From: an uncultured Fusobacterium sp.
Lineage (GTDB): Bacteria; Fusobacteriota; Fusobacteriia; Fusobacteriales; Fusobacteriaceae
DNA length: 10,270 bases
Reading direction: 5' to 3'
Assembly: GCA_900543175.1 (NCBI GenBank)
Contig: UQQO01000082.1
Location: 1-10,270 of the forward strand
This document shows, in pieces, positions 5,895 to 10,270 of the stretch. The notes below the pieces were generated by a model. It ran no database searches, had not been told where the DNA came from, and was given only the letters and a program-made list of their open reading frames with translations. Position 1 is the stretch's first letter; every line of letters starts with the position of its first letter. The position numbers and the translations under genes were made by a program.

Positions 5895-8093
5895 TTGTTA
5901 GATATATTAAAATTAAGGGATAAATTAAAAAGGGGATTGGGGAAGAAATCAAAAAGAAATAAGATTATAGGAATAATTCTACTTATGTTAATAATTATAA
6001 CTTTAACTTCCTATAATGAAGTTAAAAATATAAATCTAGAGGAAAAAAATAACAGTCAAAGATTATACAATGATTTAGCAAGAAAAGCTGAAGTTGTAAC
6101 TATGACTCTATATGATTTTAAATCTAGTGATAAATATAAAAACTATGTTATGAGTTTAGCAAGCAATCAAAATGTACCTTATAATAAGACTCAACTTTTT
6201 TTAGAGCTAAAGAAGAGAAATAGTGTTTATGGAAAGTTGGGATATTTAGTAAGTGTAGCAGATAATATCTCTAGTTCAGTGACAACATTAAATGGAACAA
6301 CAGATAAAAAGGAGTTTTATAGTTCTATAGGCTTTCCAGAAGATGTTGAAAATAGAGAAAAATATATAAACTATTTTAAAGAGGATATAAATATCTATTT
6401 TGATGATATAAAAACTCAAAATGATATTATTATAAGTTATATAATTTCTTTGGAGAGAAATAACTTTTTCTCTGAAATTATGCCAAATGCTGAAAAATGG
6501 TATATATATAGTAATGATGAACTAATTAATTTAGGAAATAACAATAATAAAATAGGTAAAGTTAAAGATCAATTAGTTGAAATTTTAAATAATAGAAAAA
6601 CAGAGCTATTTAGTGATGAAGGATATATTGAGAGATTATTAGGAAAGAAATTTCATATATTTTATCTTCCATCTTTTGACTTGACTCTATTGTATATCCA
6701 ATCACCAATAAATATTTTACAAATAGTTTTCTATGAATTTGCTAAGGTATTTTCTATTTTTATTGTAATCTATATTTTAATTTTAATAGCAAGACATTTT
6801 ATAATCATCCCAATTAAACAGTTAGCAAAAAAAATGGGATATATAAAAAATAAAGATGAAAAAGAATTGGAATATATTGAAAATAAGATAGAGGAGATAC
6901 AAAGCATAAATCTATCATTACAAAGTAAAATATTAAATCTTAGAAATTATCAGAAACAAAAGAGAATAAAAGAGTATCTTACTGGAATTACCGAGCATTT
7001 GGATTTAACTATTTTAAATGATGTTTCAGAAATTTTTAAGGTGGATAGTTACAGAGTTGTTATAATGGAGATTTTTGATATTGACTCCATAGAGAATATC
7101 TTTGACAAGTTTAATCTATCTAAAGAGCTTGTTTTAAAATATTTCTCAGAAGAGGTAAAGTGTGAAGTTGTAGGAATAGATTATAAAAGTATAGCCTTTA
7201 TATTAGAGGAACGTCTAACAAGAGAGGAACTGGAAGAGGTTTTAAAATGTTTAGTTTCCCATATTGATAGAAACTTTAATCTGAAATTTAGTTTAGTGGT
7301 AACTAATGTATATAATGATGTGTTACAGATGCCAAAAGCTTATAGAACAGCTAAAAAGATGTTAGATTATAAATATATTTATAAACAAAATAGTGTAATT
7401 TTCCAAGATAGGTTAAAAGAAAATAGCTTTGATAAATATTATTATCCTATTGAAGTTGAATCTAAACTTATATTAAGAACTTTAAGCTCTAATGAAATAA
7501 GTGTTAAGAGAATAATAGATGAGATGTTTAACCAAAAATCTGGGCAAGTAATTGATAAAAAATATGTTAAAGAGTTTGGAGTACTATTATATAATACATT
7601 GAATAGAATACTTTTACAATTAAATGAGGTAAATGAAAATATTGATATAAAAGCTTATAAAATCAATGAAATCTTAGAGATTAATAATGCTGTGGATCTG
7701 AAAAATCTCTTCCAAGAAAAGATATTAGATATTTGTAAACTTACTAAGATGGAAGAGGAAAATGATATAGAAAGTGTAAAGATAAAGATAGAGAGATATC
7801 TTGAAGAAAACTATATGATAGATATATCCTTGGAAAATCTAGCTGATCATCTAGGACACTCTTTTAAATATACAAGTGTGTTATTTAAAAAGGTTATGGG
7901 AGATAATTTTAAAAACTATCTAAGTATTTATAGAATAGAGAAATCTAAAGAGATTATGCAAGGAAATAGTGGACTTAGAATAAAGGATCTAGCTGAATTA
8001 GTAGGATATAATAGTTCTAATACATTTATTAGAACATTTAGAAAGTATGAAGGGGTATCACCAGGAAAATATTTTGGAATAATAGAGGATTAA
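5895..8093 (+). CDS. Membrane-anchored AraC-family transcriptional regulator with external sensor domain
   Basis: Numbering here assumes the TTG start at 5895 (732 residues). A basic N-terminus leads to membrane segment 1 (about 22-40), an external region of about 230 residues, membrane segment 2 (about 275-302) and a Glu/Lys-rich likely coiled coil (about 319-360). A cytoplasmic region (about 385-495) follows that resembles the degenerate GGDEF-like linker of large Firmicutes-type AraC regulators. The C-terminal AraC double helix-turn-helix spans about 630-732, with ISLENLADHLGHS in the first and IKDLAELVGYNSSNTFIRTFRKYEGVSPGKY, interrupted here only for description, around the second. The start at 5895 has AAAGGA seven bases upstream; an in-frame TTG at 5847 has no such site and coincides with the predicted transcription start. 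The protein probably senses an extracellular or periplasmic ligand and binds DNA while membrane-bound. The adjacent sulfated-sugar operon is the likely target, by position only. Confidence 0.85.
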   Translation: MLDILKLRDKLKRGLGKKSKRNKIIGIILLMLIIITLTSYNEVKNINLEEKNNSQRLYNDLARKAEVVTMTLYDFKSSDKYKNYVMSLASNQNVPYNKTQLFLELKKRNSVYGKLGYLVSVADNISSSVTTLNGTTDKKEFYSSIGFPEDVENREKYINYFKEDINIYFDDIKTQNDIIISYIISLERNNFFSEIMPNAEKWYIYSNDELINLGNNNNKIGKVKDQLVEILNNRKTELFSDEGYIERLLGKKFHIFYLPSFDLTLLYIQSPINILQIVFYEFAKVFSIFIVIYILILIARHFIIIPIKQLAKKMGYIKNKDEKELEYIENKIEEIQSINLSLQSKILNLRNYQKQKRIKEYLTGITEHLDLTILNDVSEIFKVDSYRVVIMEIFDIDSIENIFDKFNLSKELVLKYFSEEVKCEVVGIDYKSIAFILEERLTREELEEVLKCLVSHIDRNFNLKFSLVVTNVYNDVLQMPKAYRTAKKMLDYKYIYKQNSVIFQDRLKENSFDKYYYPIEVESKLILRTLSSNEISVKRIIDEMFNQKSGQVIDKKYVKEFGVLLYNTLNRILLQLNEVNENIDIKAYKINEILEINNAVDLKNLFQEKILDICKLTKMEEENDIESVKIKIERYLEENYMIDISLENLADHLGHSFKYTSVLFKKVMGDNFKNYLSIYRIEKSKEIMQGNSGLRIKDLAELVGYNSSNTFIRTFRKYEGVSPGKYFGIIED

Positions 8094-8097
8094 ATAG

Positions 8098-8131
8098 AAA
8101 AAACTCCACAGTTAGGGCTGTGGAGTTTTTT
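8098..8131. terminator. Bidirectional intrinsic terminator between convergent genes
   Basis: ACTCCACAG (8103-8111) pairs perfectly with CTGTGGAGT (8118-8126) around TTAGGG. Six A's at 8098-8103 and six T's at 8126-8131 flank the stem, so the structure ends in a T-run whichever strand is transcribed. It lies five bases after the regulator's stop codon and about 80 bases beyond the stop codon of the oppositely directed binding-protein gene, so it can terminate both. Confidence 0.9.
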
Positions 8132-8134
8132 ATG

Positions 8135-8164
8135 ATAGCAAAGATGGATATCATCTTTAGCTAT
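8135..8164. repeat. Second hairpin in the convergent intergenic region
   Basis: ATAGCAAAGATG (8135-8146) pairs with CATCTTTAGCTAT (8152-8164) with a single bulged A at 8159 and the loop GATAT. No T-run follows directly on either strand, so it is not a classical terminator. On the minus-strand transcript it would form upstream of the terminator at 8098-8131 and could stabilise the 3' end of the binding-protein message. This role is a guess. Confidence 0.5.
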
Positions 8165-8212
8165 ATATATTATAAACTTATTTTTTGAAATTTTAAACCT
8201 CTTTTTTAAATA

Positions 8213-8977
8213 TTATTTAGTAGCTTTATTTTTTTGTAAAGTTAGGAACTCCTCAACTTTCTCAGGGAAGTATTTTTCTAATATTTTTAGATATTCTCCA
8301 TTATCTTGTAATTTTAAAATAGCTTTACTTGCAGCTTCAGCTAATTCAGTTTCACCTTTTCTAAAAGCAATTGAAGCTCCAGGTTGTCCATCAATTACAA
8401 CGTCTATCTTTTTAAGTCCAGTCATATTTTTTAAATAAGCTTCAGCAGAAACATCAGCAATGATAACACCAGAGATTTTATTTTGTTGAAGATCCATTAA
8501 AGCTCCAGTCCAAGCATTATATAGTTGAGGGATTCCACCAAGTGCTAAAGTAAATTCTTCTTGAATAGTTCCTATTTGAACTCCAACTTTTTTACCTTTA
8601 AGTTCCTCTTTTTTTGTCATAGTACTATTTTCATTAACAATAACATAGTGTTCACCTTTTACTTTACTCATATAAGGGATAGAGAATTCAACAGCTTTTT
8701 TTCTTTCAGGAGTTTGTGACATTCCAGCAATAACAGCATCAACTTTTTTCATTTGTAGTGCTGGAAGTAGTCCATCAAATCCCATATTAACCCAGTGTAC
8801 TTCATATCCCATATCTTTAGCAACAGCCTCCATAAGCTCAATATCAAATCCAACAAGTTTGTTTCCTTCTAAATATTCATAAGGTTTAAATTCAGCATTT
8901 GTTCCTACATAAAGTTTTTTAGCTCCAAAAGCAAAAGATGAGATTACAATCATAAAAAGTAATATTAATTTTTTCAT
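8213..8977 (-). CDS. Periplasmic amino-acid-type ABC transporter substrate-binding protein
   Basis: The 254-residue protein (from the ATG at 8977) belongs to the family 3 extracellular solute-binding proteins, which deliver polar amino acids to ABC importers. Residues 1-19 form a signal peptide ending FGA, with no lipobox cysteine, so the protein should be free in a periplasm, which points to a two-membrane cell. Fold signatures are VGTNAEFKPYEY (24-35), GFDIELMEAVAKDMG (43-57), FDGLLPALQMKKVDAVIAGM (67-86), SQTPER (87-92) and VGVQIGT (131-137). Arg92 and Asp175 are the expected ligand carboxylate and amino contacts. GGAGGA lies seven bases before the ATG; an in-frame TTG at 8992 overlaps that site and is rejected as start. 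No permease or ATPase gene is in the window. It lies 47 bases downstream of the M20 gene and is probably co-transcribed with it. The exact amino acid cannot be assigned. Confidence 0.9.
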   Translation of the reverse strand: MKKLILLFMIVISSFAFGAKKLYVGTNAEFKPYEYLEGNKLVGFDIELMEAVAKDMGYEVHWVNMGFDGLLPALQMKKVDAVIAGMSQTPERKKAVEFSIPYMSKVKGEHYVIVNENSTMTKKEELKGKKVGVQIGTIQEEFTLALGGIPQLYNAWTGALMDLQQNKISGVIIADVSAEAYLKNMTGLKKIDVVIDGQPGASIAFRKGETELAEAASKAILKLQDNGEYLKILEKYFPEKVEEFLTLQKNKATK

Positions 8978-8999
8978 TTTATTTTCCTCCAAGTATTCT

Positions 9000-9030
9000 T
9001 ATTAGTTTATTTTTTAGTATTAGTTTATTT
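9000..9030. repeat. 13-base direct repeat between the M20 and binding-protein genes
   Basis: TATTAGTTTATTT occurs at 9000-9012 and again at 9018-9030, an 18-base period. The second copy covers the M20 stop codon. It fills most of the short gap before the binding-protein ribosome binding site. It may be a local duplication or a weak regulatory site; AT-rich composition makes chance less surprising. Confidence 0.55.
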
Positions 9031-10206
9031 CTTAAATGTAGCATTAAATTCTTCTTTAATCTCTTTTAAAAGTTCAGGATCTTTAAATATATCTATTGCA
9101 GTAAGTGCCATAGATAGAGCAGCTTCTTTCATTCCTTTGTAAGCTTCAGGTGCAATAGAAGCACAAGCAAACTCTACACTGTGTCCAGTAAGATGTTTAG
9201 TTGTCAATGGGAAGTTAGGATGGATAGCTGGACAACAGTGGCTTACATCTCCCATATCTGTAGAACCTCCACTCTCTTTAGATCTTATATCAGTTACTCC
9301 TAAAGAACGAAGATTTTTTTCATAAGTTTCAGAAAGCTTTTTATTTGTTACAAGATCTGCAAAACTTGTTTCATAGTTCATCATCTCTAAAGTAGTTCCA
9401 GTAGCAAGAGCAGCTCCCTTTGCACAATTTTTAACTCTTTCAACTAATCCTTTTAAGTAGTCAAGAGTTTTAGCTCTTACATAGAAGTTAGCTACAGCAA
9501 GATCAGGTATTATATTTGCTGCTTTTCCTCCATTACTTATGATTCCATGTATTCTAGCAGTTTCAATAGTTTGTTGTCTTAGGGCGTTAACTGCATTGAA
9601 AAGCATTAAAACTCCATCAAGAGCATTTATCCCTTCGTGAGGAGCTCCAGCAGCATGAGCTGTTTTTCCTTTAAAAGTAAATTGGATAGCTTCCATAGCT
9701 TGAGAACTTCCACTTCTAAAATGAGCTTCTCCACCTGGGTGAACAGCCATTGCCACATCTATATTATCAAAAACACCTTGATTAGCCATATCAACTTTAG
9801 CTCCATTTGTTTCTTCAGCAGGTGTTCCAATAACTAGGATTTGCCCTTGAATATTTTCACTTTCCATAATATTTTTTAACATGATACCAGTAGCTACACT
9901 TGTTACTCCAAAAATATTATGTCCACATCCATGTCCAACACCTGGAAGAGCATCATATTCAGCAAGTATTGCAATTTTAGGAGTATCTTTACCTAAAGTA
10001 AATTTTCCAATAAAAGCAGTTGGTAATCCAGCAAAACCAGTTTCTACTTCAAAACCATATTTTTTTAAGATTGCAGTGTGAGCAGCACAAGCCTTAACCT
10101 CTTTTAAACCTAACTCTGGGTTGTTATAAAGATACTCATTCAGTTCTTTAAACTCCTCCTTGTGAGCTTCAAAAAGTGTTGAAAGTTTTTCTGTTAAATT
10201 ATTCAT
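9025..10206 (-). CDS. M20-family amidohydrolase/peptidase
   Basis: The 393-residue protein is an M20 metallohydrolase of the amidohydrolase group (AbgB / aminoacylase / PM20D2-like), which cleave N-acyl amino acids, aminobenzoyl-glutamate or small dipeptides. The metal-site signatures are Asp85 in AEYDALPG, Cys94 and His96 in GHGCGHN, Glu131-Glu132 in PAEE, His156 and His342 in TGHSVEFA. The Cys at the first metal-ligand position is typical of the amidohydrolase branch rather than of carboxypeptidase G2 types. The lid or dimerisation domain covers about 167-280 and includes GKTAHAAGAPHEG (180-192). No signal peptide is present, so it is cytoplasmic. GGAGGG at 10218-10213 lies six bases before the ATG. 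A binding-protein gene follows it, so the enzyme probably processes a compound imported by that transporter. The true substrate is not evident. Confidence 0.9.
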   Translation of the reverse strand: MNNLTEKLSTLFEAHKEEFKELNEYLYNNPELGLKEVKACAAHTAILKKYGFEVETGFAGLPTAFIGKFTLGKDTPKIAILAEYDALPGVGHGCGHNIFGVTSVATGIMLKNIMESENIQGQILVIGTPAEETNGAKVDMANQGVFDNIDVAMAVHPGGEAHFRSGSSQAMEAIQFTFKGKTAHAAGAPHEGINALDGVLMLFNAVNALRQQTIETARIHGIISNGGKAANIIPDLAVANFYVRAKTLDYLKGLVERVKNCAKGAALATGTTLEMMNYETSFADLVTNKKLSETYEKNLRSLGVTDIRSKESGGSTDMGDVSHCCPAIHPNFPLTTKHLTGHSVEFACASIAPEAYKGMKEAALSMALTAIDIFKDPELLKEIKEEFNATFKK

Positions 10207-10226
10207 ATTCTTCCCTCCATGTAATA

Positions 10227-10256
10227 ATTATTAAAATAAAAAAGTCAGTATAACAA
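10227..10256 (-). promoter_or_regulatory. Possible promoter of the M20 and binding-protein unit
   Basis: On the minus strand TTGTTA (10256-10251) and AATAAT (10232-10227) are 18 bases apart, a moderate match to -35 and -10 boxes. The -35 lies within the terminator hairpin. Transcription would begin near 10220, just ahead of the ribosome binding site, so the leader would be very short. Composition makes AT-rich -10 matches easy to find. Confidence 0.3.
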
Positions 10257-10270
10257 GAATGCTATACTGA
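10238..10270 (-). terminator. Intrinsic terminator on the minus strand upstream of the M20 gene
   Basis: Read on the minus strand, TCAGTATA (10270-10263) pairs perfectly with TATACTGA (10252-10245) around a ten-base loop and is followed by C and six T's (10243-10238). The stem may continue beyond the window. It probably ends an upstream gene outside the window; an attenuator in the leader of the M20 gene is the alternative. Confidence 0.65.

Noticed and set aside
8978..8992. Upstream TTG start giving five extra residues on the binding protein
   Set aside because: The TTG is part of the TTGGAGGA sequence that serves as ribosome binding site for the ATG at 8977, and the extra residues would precede a normal signal peptide.
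9637..10081. Plus-strand open frames within the M20 gene
   Set aside because: They run opposite to an M20 protein with complete metal-site motifs and show no family features.
1..10270. CRISPR array, insertion sequence, prophage or defence system
   Set aside because: No spaced repeat array, transposase, integrase, phage or nuclease gene was seen; all large frames have metabolic, transport or regulatory assignments.

Overview
The window looks like chromosome from an anaerobic, very AT-rich diderm, most likely a Fusobacterium or close relative (Cetobacterium and Clostridia are the alternatives). The grounds are A/T-rich codon use, strong AGGAGG-type ribosome binding sites, intrinsic terminators, a sulfatase of the cysteine type, and an ABC solute-binding protein with a cleavable signal peptide but no lipobox cysteine. 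The genus is an inference from style and gene content; no RNA gene or marker protein is present.

Left part (384-5729, + strand): five closely spaced genes forming one apparent operon. They encode a type I sulfatase, a GH88 unsaturated glucuronyl hydrolase, a GPH-family sugar:cation symporter, and two consecutive LUD-domain (LutC/YkgG-like) proteins. A 383-base AT-rich leader with several inverted repeats precedes the operon and a strong hairpin terminator ends it. Neither enzyme has a signal peptide. The simplest reading is import of a sulfated, unsaturated uronic-acid disaccharide (a glycosaminoglycan lyase product such as a chondroitin, heparin or hyaluronan-type unit) by the symporter, desulfation in the cytoplasm, then cleavage of the unsaturated uronate by GH88. 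No lyase, sulfatase-maturing radical SAM enzyme, uronate isomerase or amino-sugar enzyme lies in the window. The role of the two LUD proteins is unknown and is the most interesting question here.

Middle (5782-8093, + strand): a separately promoted gene for a large membrane-anchored AraC-family regulator with two membrane segments, an external sensor region and a C-terminal AraC DNA-binding domain. Its position makes it the obvious candidate regulator of the upstream operon.

Right part (8213-10206, - strand): an M20-family amidohydrolase followed by an amino-acid-type periplasmic binding protein, probably one transcription unit. It converges on the AraC gene across a hairpin terminator that reads in both directions. 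A second terminator, with a possible overlapping promoter, lies just upstream of the M20 gene at the right edge. This unit looks like amino acid or acyl-amino-acid scavenging and has no visible link to the sugar operon.
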